Source: Megaustenia siamemsis (lineage: Eukaryota > Mollusca > Gastropoda > Stylommatophora > Ariophantidae). From it: a stretch of DNA of 64,000 bases. Positions 46,036 to 58,680 of the stretch are shown here, piece after piece (position 1 is the stretch's first letter; each line of letters starts with the position of its first letter). The stretch covers positions 56,090,333-56,154,332 of the forward strand of contig JAVIAB010000159.1 in NCBI GenBank assembly GCA_032433765.1. Direction: 5' to 3'. Both the position numbers and the translations under genes were made by a program. The notes beneath the pieces are model-generated. The model saw nothing but the letters and a program-made list of their open reading frames with translations. It was not told where the DNA came from and did no database searches.

Positions 46036-48530
46036 TAATTTCACTTCCTCAGTTTGTATCACTTCCTCAGTTTGTATCACTTCCACAGTTTGTATCACTT
46101 CCACAGTTTGTATCACTTCCACAGTTTGTATCACTTACACAGTTTGTATCACTTCCACAGTCTGGATCACTTTCACAGTCTGGATCACTTTCTCATTCTG
46201 GATCACTTTCACATTCTGGATCACTTTCTCATTCTGGATCACTTTCACAGTCTGGATCACTTTCACAGTCTGGATCACTTTCACAGTCTGGGTCGCTTTC
46301 ACAGTCTGGATCAATTTCACAGTCTGGATCACTTTCACAGTCTGGATCACTTTCACAGTCTGGGTCGCTTTCACAGTCTGGATCACTTTCACAGTCTGGA
46401 TCACTTTCTCATTCTGGATCACTTTCACAGTCTGGATCACTTTCACAGTCTGGATCACTTTCTCATTCTGGATCACTTTCACAGTATGGGTCGCTTTCAC
46501 AGTCTGGGTCGCTTTCACAGTCTGGATCACTTTCACAGTCTGGATCACTTTCTCATTCTGGATCACTTTCACAGTCTGGATCAATTTCACAGTCTGGATC
46601 ACTCTCACAGTCTGGATCACTTTCATAGTCTGGGTCAGTTTCACAGTCTGGATCACTTTCACAGTCTGGGTCACTTTCACAGTCTGGATCACTTTCACAG
46701 TCTGGGTCGCTTTCATAGTCTGGATCACTTTCACAGTCTGGGTCGCTTTCATAGTCTGGATCACTTTCACAGTCTGGATCACTTTCACAGTCTGGGTCAC
46801 TTTCACAGTCTGGATCACTTTCATAGTCTGGGTCGCTTTCATAGTCTGGATCACTTTCACAGTCTGGATCACTTTCACAGTCTGGATCACTTTCACAGTC
46901 TGGATCACTTTCATAGTCTGGATCACTTTCATAGTCTGGATCACTTTCACAGTCTGGATCACTTTCATAGTCTGGGTCACTTTCACAGTCTGGATCACTT
47001 TCACAGTCTGGATCACTTTCATAGTCTGGATCACTTTCACAGTCTGGATCACTTTCACAGTCTGGATCACTTTCACAGTCTGGATCACTTTCATAGTCTG
47101 GATCACTTTCACAGACTGGATCACTTTCACAGTCTGGGTCACTTTCACAGCCTGGATCACTTTCATAGTCTGGATCACTTTCACAGTCTGGATCACTTTC
47201 ACAGTCTGGATCACTTTCACAGTCTGGATCACTTTCACAGTCTGGATCACTTTCATAGTCTGGATCACTTTCACAGTCTGGGTCACTTTCACAGTCTGGG
47301 TCACTTTCACAGTCTGGATCACTTTGACAGTCTGGATCACTTTGACAGTCTGGATCACTTTGACAGTCTGGATCACTTTCACAGTCTGGATCACTTTCAC
47401 AGTCTGGGTCGCTTTCATAGTCTGGATCACTTTCACAGTCTGGGTCGCTTTCATAGTCTGGATCACTTTCACAGTCTGGATCACTTTCACAGTCTGGGTC
47501 ACTTTCACAGTCTGGATCACTTTCACAGTCTGGGTCGCTTTCATAGTCTGGATCACTTTCATAGTCTGGATCACTTTCACAGTCTGGATCACTTTCACAG
47601 TCTGGATCACTTTGACAGTCTGGGTCACTTTCACAGTCTGGATCACTTTGACAGTCTGGATCACTTTCACAGTCTCGATCACTTTCACAGTCTGGATCAC
47701 TTTCACAGTCTGGATCACTTTGACAGTCTGGGTCACTTTGACAGTCTGGATCACTTTGACAGTCTGGATCACTTTGACAGTCTGGATCACTTTCACAGTC
47801 TGGATCACTTTGACAGTCTGGATCACTTTGACAGTCTGGATCACTTTCACAGTCTGGATCACTTTCACAGTCTGGGTCACTTTGACAGTCTGGGTCACTT
47901 TCACAGTCTGGATCACTTTCACAGTCTGGATCACTTTCACAGTCTGGATCACTTTCACAGTCTGGGACACTTTCACAGTCTGGGTCACTTTGACAGTCTG
48001 GGTCACTTTGACAGTCTGGATCACTTTGACAGTCTGGATCACTTTCACAGTCTGGGTCGCTTTCATAGTCTGGATCACTTTCACAGTCTGGATCACTTTC
48101 ACAGTCTGGGTCACTTTGACAGTCTGGATCACTTTCACAGTCTGGATCACTTTCACAGTCTGGATCACTTTCACAGTCTGGATCACTTTGACAGTCTGGA
48201 TCACTTTCACAGTCTGGATCACTTTCACAGTCTGGATCACTTTCACAGTCTGGATCACTTTCACAGTCTGGATCACTTTCACAGTCTGGATCACTTTCAT
48301 AGTCTGGATCACTTTCACAGTCTGGATCACATTCACAGTCTGGATCACTTTCACAGTCTGGATCACTTTCACAGTCTGGATCACTTTCACAGTCTGGATC
48401 ACTTTGACAGTCTGGATCACTTTGACAGTCTGGATCACTTTCACAGTCTGGATCACTTTCACAGTCTGGATCACTTTCACAGTCTGGATCACTTTCACAG
48501 TCTGGATCACTTTCATAGTCTGGATCAACT
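46036..48530. repeat. 18-bp minisatellite, ~138 copies
   Basis: Consensus TCACTTTCACAGTCTGGA. Left-edge units are TCACTTCCACAGTTTGTA, an older variant. Common variants are GGGTC for GGATC, CATAG for CACAG, TTGACAG for TTCACAG and TCTCATTC for TTCACAGTC. The period is a multiple of three and the unit lacks stops in five frames, so frames of 690-840 codons appear on both strands (SDPDCE, VIQTVK, ITFTVW, HFHSLD and SLSQSG repeats). I do not call any of them a gene. Confidence 0.97.
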
Positions 48531-48535
48531 TTTAA

Positions 48536-49237
48536 ACTGACCATCTGATAATTTAACATGGCTTCCATCCCTCTAAATAAGAAAAGCATAATGTTATGTC
48601 TCTGGCCAGGAAGAGAGAGAGAGGAGTATTCCAAGGGAGGTTACTCAGCAGCACCTCCGCACAATATTTACTCCATAGAAGACATCAACGACCGTGTCCA
48701 ACGGTAGATAATCTTTGAGTTTCTCTTAACCTTACAAGAGTTGCATCAAAATAGTTTGCTTTCATTTTCATCCCCTGTACACTCCCATTACCAAGTGCAT
48801 TTTCCAATAAGTATTCTCTACTTGAATCATTGGCTGGCACTTCACTATCAACGTTCTGGTATCCAACAACAAATCTATCAACAAATCAATGTATGATTTT
48901 GAAACATACAATGAAGGGTATCCTACATTTTAATCCACAGTTTATATTAATGACCCCAATGACTCCTACTAATAGCACGTAGTTTTACTGATCAAATGAA
49001 ACAAAGTTAAACATTCTATCCACACCTCAAGACGTATGTAGACAATGATGTTCGTTCCCATAGTCGTCAACGACAAACGACATATGTTATGGAAGGAAAT
49101 ACAAACTCTTACAAGACGCCATGAAAATAAAAGAGTAAAGCTGAACACTGATACAGGACGGAAACAAAACAACAAGGACAGTCCCAGATCATAGATCCTA
49201 AACAGGAAGCTAATGTGTCGAAGAACACTTTAACAAA
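48536..49237. other. Non-coding stretch between arrays
   Basis: No recognised element. Confidence 0.35.
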
Positions 49238-49509
49238 ATGTTAGTTTAGTTTAGTTTAGTTTAGATTAGTTTAGTTTAGTTTAGTTTAGTTTAGTTAGTT
49301 TAGTTTAGATTAGTTTAGTTTAGTTTAGTTTAGTTTAGTTTAGTTTAGTTTAGATTAGTTTAGTTTAGTTTAGTTTAGTTTAGTTTAGTTTAGTTTAGTT
49401 TAGTTTAGTTTAGTTTAGTTTAGTTTAGTTTAGTTTAGTTAGTTTAGTTTAGTTTAGTTTAGTTTAGTTTAGTTTAGTTTAGTTTAGTTTAGTTTAGTTT
49501 AGTTTAGTC
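49238..49509. repeat. (TTTAG)n pentamer array
   Basis: About 54 units with occasional ATTAG and one-base-short variants. It directly abuts the 3' end of the LINE relic at 49510-49740, whose minus-strand tail would read (CTAAA)n. It is not the TTAGGG telomere repeat. Confidence 0.95.
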
Positions 49510-49740
49510 AACAGATCACCGTTATTGCACATCGGGCATGACCATAAGTGAACATGTCCCACCTTCCCAGTATTTCCCTCAGCCTGTGAAGACGGACGAC
49601 TCCTGTTCTGAGTTGATTTGTTTTTCCTCTCTATCTCCCGACGTAGAACTTCTTTCTGGCATTCAAAGCTTTGAGAGATGTAAACGTTCTTTAAAACATC
49701 GATGATCACTGAAATAGTACAAAACCGACACGAGATGATG
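49510..49740 (-). pseudogene. Family A-related LINE C-terminal relic
   Basis: Minus strand: RTGVVRLHRLREILGRW, then a shifted HLWSCPMCNNGD, matching RTGVVSRWTLRELLRRGSEHLWTCSECNDD of family A in order. Diverged enough to be a sister family with a different tail. Confidence 0.6.
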
Positions 49741-49909
49741 TGTTACAACTTATATAATCAGTTAAAAAGAAAACAAAAACACACATATATGATATGTTGA
49801 AGACTGTTAGCTAACGATAATAACAAGATTTCAGTTGTTCTACATATATAGCTTTGGCAGTCTCTGACGACAGAGAAAACGTAATTGTTTTAGTATATTT
49901 TCTTTACAG

Positions 49910-49967
49910 CTCTGACGATGTGTTTCCAACGACAAAACAAGAATGCTATTTCAAACTGTGGCTGCAG
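49910..49967 (+). CDS. Possible small internal exon (weak)
   Basis: 58 bp between an acceptor with a strong pyrimidine tract (TATATTTTCTTTACAG) and a donor CAG/GTAACG. One frame reads LTMCFQRQNKNAISNCGC, vaguely like the cysteine-rich part of DEG/ENaC sodium channels, but cysteine spacing is not standard. No partner exon was found. Chance is a serious alternative. Confidence 0.2.
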
Positions 49968-50369
49968 GTAACGAAATATAAAACGATTTGTTAAATCATT
50001 AACTGTCTTTAACGAAGACCAACGGAGGGTCTGTAGCAGATTTGTCCTTCAGTCATTGTAAGACAAATCCATTATTTGTTGCTTTGTGATAAATGCCAGA
50101 ACATTAATTCAATTAAATTATTATTATTGTTATGGTCATTATTGTGATAATTATTATTGTTTTGGTGTTATTATTTAGCGCTAAATGCAAGAAGCAAAGG
50201 TTAATTAAGTGTAGGCGTTGGGTGGCGCGAAATGAGTAGTATTTCTAAGACGTTTGACATCGAGAGATGGGGGGAAAATACATCTTGCAAATTTGGCTGT
50301 CAGTGTCGAAAAGAGGGGTATTTCTTGCTACTTTAATGGTCGATGACGTGAGGCAAGAAGAAGATGTCT

Positions 50370-51370
50370 GGTAGTTTCGACGATCTTTGATGAAATGCAA
50401 GAAGAAGTCGACTTTTAGTTTTGACGATCTTTGATGAAATGCAAGAAGAAGTCGTCTTTTAGTTTTGACGATCTTTGATGAAATGCAAGAAGAAGTCGAC
50501 TTTTAGTTTTGACGATCTTTGATGAAATGCAAGAAGAAGTCGACTTTTAGTTTTTACTATATGTGGCGAAATTCAAGAAGTCGTCTTGTAGTTTGATGAC
50601 ATGTAATGAAATTTAAGAAGTCGTCTTGTAGTTGTGACGAAATTTGACGAAATTCAAGAAGTCGTCTTGTAATTTTGATGACCGGTGATGAAATGCAAGA
50701 AGTCGTCTTGCAGTTTTGATGACATGTAATGAAATTTAAGAAGTCGTCTTGTAGTTGTGACGAAATTTGACGAAATTCAAGAAGTCGTCTTGTAATTTTG
50801 ATGAACGGTGATGAAATGCAAGAAGTCGTCTTGCAGTTTTGATGAAATGTAATGAAATTCAAGAAGCTGTCTTGTAGTTGTGACGAAATGTGACGACATT
50901 CAAGAAGTCGTTTTGTAATTTTGATGACCTGTGATACAATTCAAGCAGTCGTCTTCTAATTTTGATAACCAGTGATACAATTCTAGAAGTCGTCTTGTAA
51001 TTTTGATGACCAGTGATAAAATTCTAGAAGTCGTCTTGTAATTTTGATGACCAGTGATAAAATTCAAGAAGTCGTCTTGTAGTTTTGATGACCTGTGATA
51101 AAATTCAAGAAGTCGTCTTGTAATTTTGATGACCTGTGATAAAATTCAAGAAGTCGTCGTGTAATTTTGATGACCTGTGATATAATTCAAGAAGTCGTTG
51201 TGTAATTGTGTTGACCTGTGATACAATTCAAGAAGTCGTCTTGTAATTCTGATGACCTGTGATAAAATTCAAGAAGTCTTGTAATTTTGATGACCTGTGA
51301 TAAAATTCAAGAAATCGTCTTGTAGTTTTGATGACCTGTGATAAAATTCAAGAAGTCGTCTTATAGTTTT
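50370..51370. repeat. 41-44-bp minisatellite with higher-order structure, ~23 copies
   Basis: First four units are 44 bp (GAAATGCAAGAAGAAGTCGA, AGTTTTGACGATCTTTGAT). From ~50560 the unit is 41 bp (AATTCAAGAAGTCGTCTTG, TTTTGATGACCTGTGAT). 50590-50700 and 50715-50830 are near-identical three-unit blocks. Confidence 0.92.
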
Positions 51371-51994
51371 GTTATGAGTGCCCAACGACAAAAAAGTTAA
51401 TTTTAGTTCTCGCTGATGAGCTGCCAGTGGAAGATTAAAACAGTAAAAGATCTTTTGATTTAGTCATGATTTGTGTGAACAAAACGAATATGTTTTTCCT
51501 CGTTTTGGTAACGTTTAGACAGAACATAAAAAAGAAGATATTTGTTATTTTAGCGGTGATTGGTCGACAAAAAACGACGAGGGTGCGTCTTTTTGTTTTC
51601 GCTTTATTGGCCAAAAATAAACGAATATGATGTTTTATGTGTTAGCGGTGGTTGGTTTGAACATAATGAAGATGTTTTTTTCTTGGTAACGGTTATTGTT
51701 ATTGTTATTGTTATTTGTGATGAAGAAACATCAGTAGATTTGTCTAGTGATGTCGTGCTCTTTGACCAACCACGATAAGGCAAGTTAGGATTATAAGTAA
51801 AACATTTTGGCAAAACTAAAACAAAAATAATTGATTTGTTGTTACTTTACGTGCCCAGAGTACATCATTACCTTAATCAGCAAGATAGGAATCAATTTTA
51901 CATTAAAGACACATATGATTATATGTTTTACAACTATACTTATTTTTTCACTTGCCCCCATTGGTCCCCGGTTTCTATGTCTTCGATTGAACAC
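51371..51994. other. Non-coding stretch
   Basis: Possible very diverged 41-bp units at the left edge; a (TTATTG)n-like run near 51690. Confidence 0.35.
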
Positions 51995-52525
51995 TCCTGC
52001 TGAATAATCTCAATAGCCTGCGCCTGTGTCTTTTTCTCTGGGTATTCCAAAAAAGAGCCCTATGTGCTATACTCTCAGTTGGCTTCCGCAGTGTGTGTCC
52101 TATTCAGCGCCATCGTCTTCGCTGTATTTCTTTACCCACTGGTATTTGACTGGTACATTTCCATAATTCTAGGTTTGTGCTTCTGTCCTGCCATTTCCAT
52201 CCTTGTATTATGTCCAAGCATCCAGTAATAAAAGTTTGTATCTTCATGATTTTCATTTTATTTGTTCTTCATGTTTACAGCCATATAATACGACTGACAT
52301 AACATTGGAGTTGACAATTTTTATTTTAGTATTTAAACTAATTTCTTTGGATTTCAATATGTTTCCCAGTGCAACAAATGCTTCTCTTGCTTTTGATATC
52401 CTTATTCTGGTATCATTTTCTGTTTCTCCATCTTTCCTATATTATTGCCCAGATATATGTATGATTGTAAGCCAAGTAGAGGTATTTCTCCTATTGTTAC
52501 TTATTATAGTGCAGACGTAATAATA
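51995..52525 (-). pseudogene. RTE element C fragment (RT thumb and C-terminus)
   Basis: Minus-strand counterpart of 9200-9680: decayed remnants of ISKAREAFVALGNILKSKEI, TKIQTFITGCLDIIQGWKWQD and RRWR(W/I)GHTLRKP can be read. Stops and frameshifts throughout. Confidence 0.72.
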
Positions 52526-52935
52526 AATCACTGTTTGCGTAGACAGTATTGGTATAATTTATAATTTGTCTAAATAATTTTTGTCTATCTTCTCAAATTG
52601 CTTTACTTGTTGCAGCATTTTTCAATCGTTCCCTTTTTATTTAAACGAGCCAAATTAGACGATTATATTTTCCTGAATTTAGCAAAAGAATACATTTACT
52701 CGTGTCAAAGCAGATTGTTGTTTTCTATTGATAGATATAAACATTAGTGACAACTTATCGATGCACACTGCGGATATTGAATTAGGAAAATGTGTGCATA
52801 AACATTTCTAGACCACATGAGCTGTCTTCTAAAAAAATCATACGATATATATTCTCACAAAATAAGAAAAAACATACATGTTTTTAGCAAACGGTGAGTG
52901 CCAAATCACAAATGCATCCATTGATTTAGGATGTT

Positions 52936-53075
52936 ATCGTGTTTTTGAGTTATTGAGTTATTTGTGGGTCATCATCAATGCATTCCAAACATGTCAATCG
53001 TTGCTGAAATCCCCTCCTCACGCAGCGAACCCAATCAATCTTGTACGCCCACTAAGTCTCTGATTGTCTCCTTAT
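52936..53075 (-). pseudogene. Family A LINE 3'-terminal fragment
   Basis: Begins with the same GAGTTATTGAGTTATT tail and GGGTCATCATCAATGCA start as the element at 1575-1640, then decays. Confidence 0.7.
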
Positions 53076-53189
53076 TAACTTCTATCGCTTCCACCCTAAA
53101 GGGTGATGTAAATTCTATCTGGTGTTTCACAAGATGGAACTGTTCTTTTTGAGCTTCGGTGAGAGAGTGAGAGTATTGTTCATATTGTT

Positions 53190-54040
53190 ATAGAAGGTCC
53201 CCGTATCACTGCAAACGAATTAAAATCCATAATTGCTCAACTGCACGTGCCAGCGGAATCATCCGAATTAATATATCAGATCCCAAGCAAAGAAAGCCAG
53301 TGTGTTCCCTGTGTGTTACCGGGGCCTCATTATGAGGGAAGAAAAGAATAGTGACACTGTGACCTTCCAGGCATGTGGTAAGAGGCGACTAAGGAGATTG
53401 ATTGATAGCTTCATAATATGTCATTGCAAAAAAGTATTGTTATGGAAACAGAGCCATATATTTTAGAAGCAGTGGTCTCTGCAATATGTGCCGCTTTGGC
53501 ACGCAAGGTTTCTGTTTTTGAGATTGTGGTTCTGCCCTATGTGCCGTCTTCGGCTCGAAAGGACAATATATAGAAGCAAAGAAAGGTAGCTGTGGTCCTC
53601 ATCATAACAGCCTCATCACACGTCGAAAGACATGAGTCGAAACCGCACAGAAAGTGAAGACAACCTTCTGTTCCCTGTCATACAATCTCATTATTTATCG
53701 TAAACAAACAGAATATCAAAACACGATCAAAACTGAACTGATGAAACACATAGCTCATGGTGTGCACAGTGTAATTAACTCAGAACCTCCTGCAACAATC
53801 CGGTCTTGGAATATGAGGAAACCGCAACAAGAAACACTTTTCAGACAATGTCTTTAACGGTTCTTGCCGCCTATGCGTCATATTAACCGGAAGTTCAAGT
53901 CCTGAAAATGATGATCGTCATATTTTTTTAATGTATAGCGCTTGATGATGTTAGAACATTGTTCTTCTCTCCAAATCCGAACATATGAAACACAGTTATT
54001 CGTCGGATTATCACCGTTGCGTATCAAACAGACCGTCAGA
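53190..54040 (-). mobile_element. Repeat X, second copy (longer)
   Basis: Inverted relative to the copy at 4759-5396. Shared landmarks: CTGCAAACGAATTAAAATCCATAA, CGAAACCGCACAGAAAGTGA and GTGTGCACAG. It carries an extra part at ~53295-53440 that resembles the leader of RTE element C (CCGGGGCC, AGGCATGTGGTAAGAGGCGA). Confidence 0.62.
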
Positions 54041-55573
54041 TCTCCCAAGCAATGTGAATTTGTGAAATGATAAACCAGTTCACAAGTCTACCCTCGATCT
54101 CACAGTAGCCCTCATGATTCTAGAATACATCCCTCCTGACTAACATGAAGCTCAGTGAGTCACACCGTGGCTGAAAAGGCATGAACCAAACTCTGTTGTT
54201 TCGCCCTTTATTATTAGAGTTCGGCAGGTGTAGGGATATACTATCAGCCATCATGATGACGTAGCATACACAACAATGGATGCGCCCATAAACCCCAATT
54301 ACTTCAGTGAATGCAGCCAACAACGCACGTCTTATCACTATTTTGATTGCATTTTACTATCAATTTTAAATATATTCGTCGACAACGGATAGTTTTCTTA
54401 CGACCCCTTTGATTTGTTGTGCGTGACATTCATTGACAGTTGAACTGTGGCTAGACTTAATATACATTTGTGTGTGTTTCAAATGTAAATAAATGCATGT
54501 CTTCTGTTGCACTTGTTAAATTAACCGCCTTTATTGTTAAAACATTGTCCCCTTTTCTTAGATTTGCACGGGAAACTATCACTACCGGAGAATAAAGGTC
54601 ACTTGTCCAGTGCGGTCATCGTGGGGTTTTCGTGTCTAAGTTTTAATTTCACCCTGACAGAACAAAAATCTTAGATACTACCGTCATTCGATTTTTTTTT
54701 CCTTGTGGTTTGGAAGAAAGTAAATTATCAGTTTGACAAGCCTTCATTTAAATAAAATATGTCCTACGTTGTAAGTTCTTGACAATGACAATAATGGTGA
54801 GTAATTCATTTGTGAGTAAAACGTCGGATATAGATACAAGCTATTAATCATTCAAAGTAATAATTAATTCATAACTTCTATGTGTGCTGGTTAATTTGCT
54901 CATATTCCTGTATGTAAAATAGTCTTAATCAGTTAAACAAATAGTGTGTGCATCAGGAAGAAACATAGCATTGTTTTTAGTGTTAAACACATATATTTCT
55001 AATAATGGACATCATTTACAGAAACACAACACCGTTTTAACATTTCACATTGTGAACGGACAACTTGTTATGTGTAATCGTTTCTTTTATTAAAATGCCT
55101 CAGTTATCAACATAGGATGTTGTGAACGCATTGATATCTTTAGATCAGCAACCGCAGTCGACCACCGGATTGTTGTTGGTTGTGTCCATTCCTGTTTTCT
55201 GGAGAAATAAATATTTTTTTACAATATTTGGAGAGATGGATTTTACATTTTGAGAGAAATAATTACATATTTCATACAGAAACAAACATACGCTATAATT
55301 GTTGATATCTATCTATGCAATCATTAACAAGTATTTATGTGAAAATAAAAATAAAACAGTAAACATATTGACAACTGTGCGTGGTACAAGTAGATTTTAC
55401 CCTTATGCTTTTTTTAAAGTGCGGTACAAATATAAATGGAAAAATAGAAGAAAAACGATAACATTTTCTTGAAAACAAAAACACAAACATATACATACAC
55501 ACTCGTATATTTAAAAAAACGCATATAATTGAGATTTATGATCATGAGACACTAAATATATATTTGTCATTCG
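54041..55573. other. AT-rich non-coding stretch
   Basis: No transposon or gene recognised. A pyrimidine tract and CTTAG at ~54560 followed by a 37-codon frame was looked at and not accepted. Confidence 0.35.
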
Positions 55574-58500
55574 AGAACGTGCGTCAGATTCTTGGTCAAG
55601 GTTGAGATACTCTCCCAGTGCAGGAAAGTGTGGCGAGTCTCAACAATGTGGGTCAGATCCTTGGTCAAGATTGAGATACTCGCCCAGTGCAGAAAAGTGT
55701 GGCGAGACTCAACAATGTGGGTCAGATCCTTGGTCAAGATTGAGATACTCGCCCAGTGCAGAAAAGTGTGGCGAGACTCAACAATGTGGGTCAGATACTT
55801 GGTCAAGATTGAGATACTCGCCCAGTGCAGAAAAGTGTGGCGAGACTCAACAATGTGGGTCAGATCCTTGGTCAAGGTTGAGATACTCGCCCAGTACAGG
55901 AAAGTGTGGCGAGACTCAACAACGTGGGTCAGATTCTTGGTCAAGGTTGAGATACTCGCCCAGTACAGGAAAGTGTGGCGAGACTCAACAATGTGGGTCA
56001 GATCCTTGGTCAAGGTTGAGATACTCGCCCAGTACAGGAAAGTGTGGCGAGACTCAACAACGTGGGTCAGATTTTTGGTCAAGGTTGAGATACTCGCCCA
56101 GTACAGGAAAGTGTGGCGAGACTCAACAACGTGGGTCAGATTCTTGGTCAAGGTTGAGATACTCGCCCAGTACAGGAAAGTGTGACGAGACTCAACAACG
56201 TGAGTCAGATTCTTGGTCAAGGTTGAGATACTCGCCCAGTACGGGAAAGTGTGGCGAGACTCAACAATGTGGGTCAGATTCTTGGTCAAGGTTGAGATAC
56301 TCTCCCAGTACAGGAAAGTGTGACGAGACTCAACAACGTGGGTCAGATTCTTGGTCAGGTTGATATACTCGCCCAGTACAGGAAAGTGTGACGAGACTCA
56401 ACAACGTGGGTCAGATTCTTGGTCAAGGTTGAGATACTCGCCCAGTACGGGAAAGTGTGGCGAGACTCAACAATGTGGGTCAGATCCTTGGTCAAGGTTG
56501 AGATACTTGCCCAGTACAGGAAAGTGTGACGAGACTCAACAACGTCCGTCAGATTCTTGGTCAAGGTTGAACTACTCGCCCAGTACGGGAAAGTGTCGCG
56601 AGACTCAACAACGTGGATCAGATTCTTGGTCATGGTTGAGATACTCGCCCAGTACAGGAAAGTGTGGCGAGACTCAACAACGTGGGTCAGATTCTTGGTC
56701 AAGGTTGAGATACTCGCCCAGTGCAGGAAAGTGTGGCGAGACTCAACAATGTGGGTCAGATCCTTGGTCAAGATTGAGATACTCGCCCAGTGCAGAAAAG
56801 TGTGGCGAAACTCAACATTGTGGGTCAGATCCTTGGTCAAGATTGAGATACTCGCCCAGTGCAGAAATGTGTGGCGAGTCTCAACAATGTGGGTCAGATC
56901 CTTGGTCAAGATTGAGATACTCGCCCAGTGCAGAAAAGTGTGGCGAGACTCAACAATGTGGGTCAGATCCTTGGTCAAGATTGAGATACTCGCCCAGTGC
57001 AGAAAAGTGTGGCGATACACAACAATGTGGGTCAGATCCTTGGTCAAGGATGAGATACTCGCCCAGTACAGGAAAGTGTGGCGAGACTCAACAACGTGGG
57101 TCAGATTCTTGGTCAAGGTTGAGATACTCGCCCAGTACAGGAAAGTGTGGCGAGACTCAACAATGTGGGTCAGATCCTTGGTCAAGGTTGAGATACTCGC
57201 CCAGTACAGGAAAGTGTGGCGAGACTCAACAACGTGGGTCAGATTATTGGTCAAGGTTGAGATACTCGCCCAGTAAAGGAAAGTGTGGCGAGACTCAACA
57301 ATGTGGGTCAGATCCTTGGTCAAGATTGAGATACTCGCCCAGTGCAGAAAAGTGTGGCGAAACTCAACATTGTGGGTCAGATCCTTGGTCAAGATTGAGA
57401 TACTCGCCCAGTGCAGAAAAGTGTGGCGAGACTCGACAATGTGGGTCAGATCGTTGGTCAAGATTGATATACTCGCCCAGTGCAGAAAAGTGTGGCGAGA
57501 CTCAACAATGTGGGTCAGATCCTTGGTCAAGATTGAGATACTCGCCCAGTGCAGAAAAGTGTGGCGAGACTCAACAATGTGGGTCAGATCCTTGGTCAAG
57601 GTTGAGATACTCGCCCAGTACAGGAAAGTGTGGCGAGACTCAACAACGTGGGTCAGATTCTTGGTCAAGGTTGAGATACTCGCCCAGTACAGGAAAGTGT
57701 GGCGAGACTCAACAATGTGGGTCAGATCCTTGGTCAAGGTTGAGATACTCGCCCAGTACAGGAAAGTGTGGCGAGACTCAACAACGTGGGTCAGATTCTT
57801 GGTCAAGGTTGAGATACTCGCCCAGTACAGGAAAGTGTGGCGAGACTCAACAACGTGGGTCAGATTCTTGGTCAAGGTTCAGATACTCGCCCAGTACAGG
57901 AAAGTGTGACGAGACTCAACAACGTGAGTCAGATTCTTGGTCAAGGTTGAGATACTCGCCCAGTACGGGAAAGTGTGGCGAGACTCAACAATGTGGGTCA
58001 GATTCTTGGTCAAGGTTGAGATACTCTTCCAGTACATGAAAGTGTGACGAGACTCAACAACGTGGGTCAGATTCTTGGCCAAGGTTGAGATACTCGCCCA
58101 GTACAGGAAAGTGTGGCGAGACTCAACAACGTGGGTCAGATTTTTGGTCAAGGTTGAGATACTCGCCCAGTACAGGAAAGTGTGACGAGACTCAACAACG
58201 TGAGTCAGATTCTTGGTCAAGGTTGAGATACTCGCCCAGTACAGGAAAGTGTGGCGAGACTCAACAACGTGGGTCAGATTCTTGGTCATGGTTGAGATAC
58301 TCGCCCAGTGCAGAAAAGTGTGGCGAGACTCAACAACGTGGGTCAGATTCTTGGTCAAGGTTGAGATACTCTCCCAGTACAGGAAAGTGTGACGAGACTC
58401 AACAACGTGGGTCAGATTCTTGGTCATGGTTGAGATACTCGCCCAGTACAGGAAAGTGTGGCGAGACTCAACAACGTGGATCAGATTCTTGGTCATGGTT

Positions 58501-58680
58501 GAGATACTCTCCCAGTACAGGAAAGTGGGGCGAGACTCAACAACGTGGGTCAGATTCTTGGTCAAGGTTGAGATACTCTCCCAGTACAGGAAAGTGTGAC
58601 GAGACTCAACAACGTGGGTCAGGTCCTTGTTCGAGGTTGAGATACTCGCCCAGTACAGGAAAGTGTGACGTGACACAGAA
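55574..58680. repeat. 69-bp minisatellite, ~45 copies, with higher-order repeats
   Basis: Each unit carries TTGAGATACTCGCCCAGT, GAAAGTGTGGCGAGACTCAA and GTGGGTCAGAT. Two unit types alternate in blocks: GCAGAAAAG with AAGATTG, and ACAGGAAAG with AAGGTTG. 69 bp is 23 codons, so long frames arise on both strands. They are broken by an indel near 56357 and a stop near 58036. Confidence 0.96.

Noticed and set aside
46022..48634. Very long open frames (690-840 codons) on both strands
   Set aside because: They are by-products of an 18-bp repeat lacking stops in five frames. The minus 693-codon frame starts at TTG, not ATG, and has no splice or promoter context.
49238..49509. Internal telomere-like repeat
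   Set aside because: The unit is TTTAG, not TTAGGG or TTAGG, and it is explained as a LINE tail.
54558..54680. Possible terminal exon after CCCCTTTTCTTAG
   Set aside because: Only a 37-codon frame with no recognisable motif and no partner exon.
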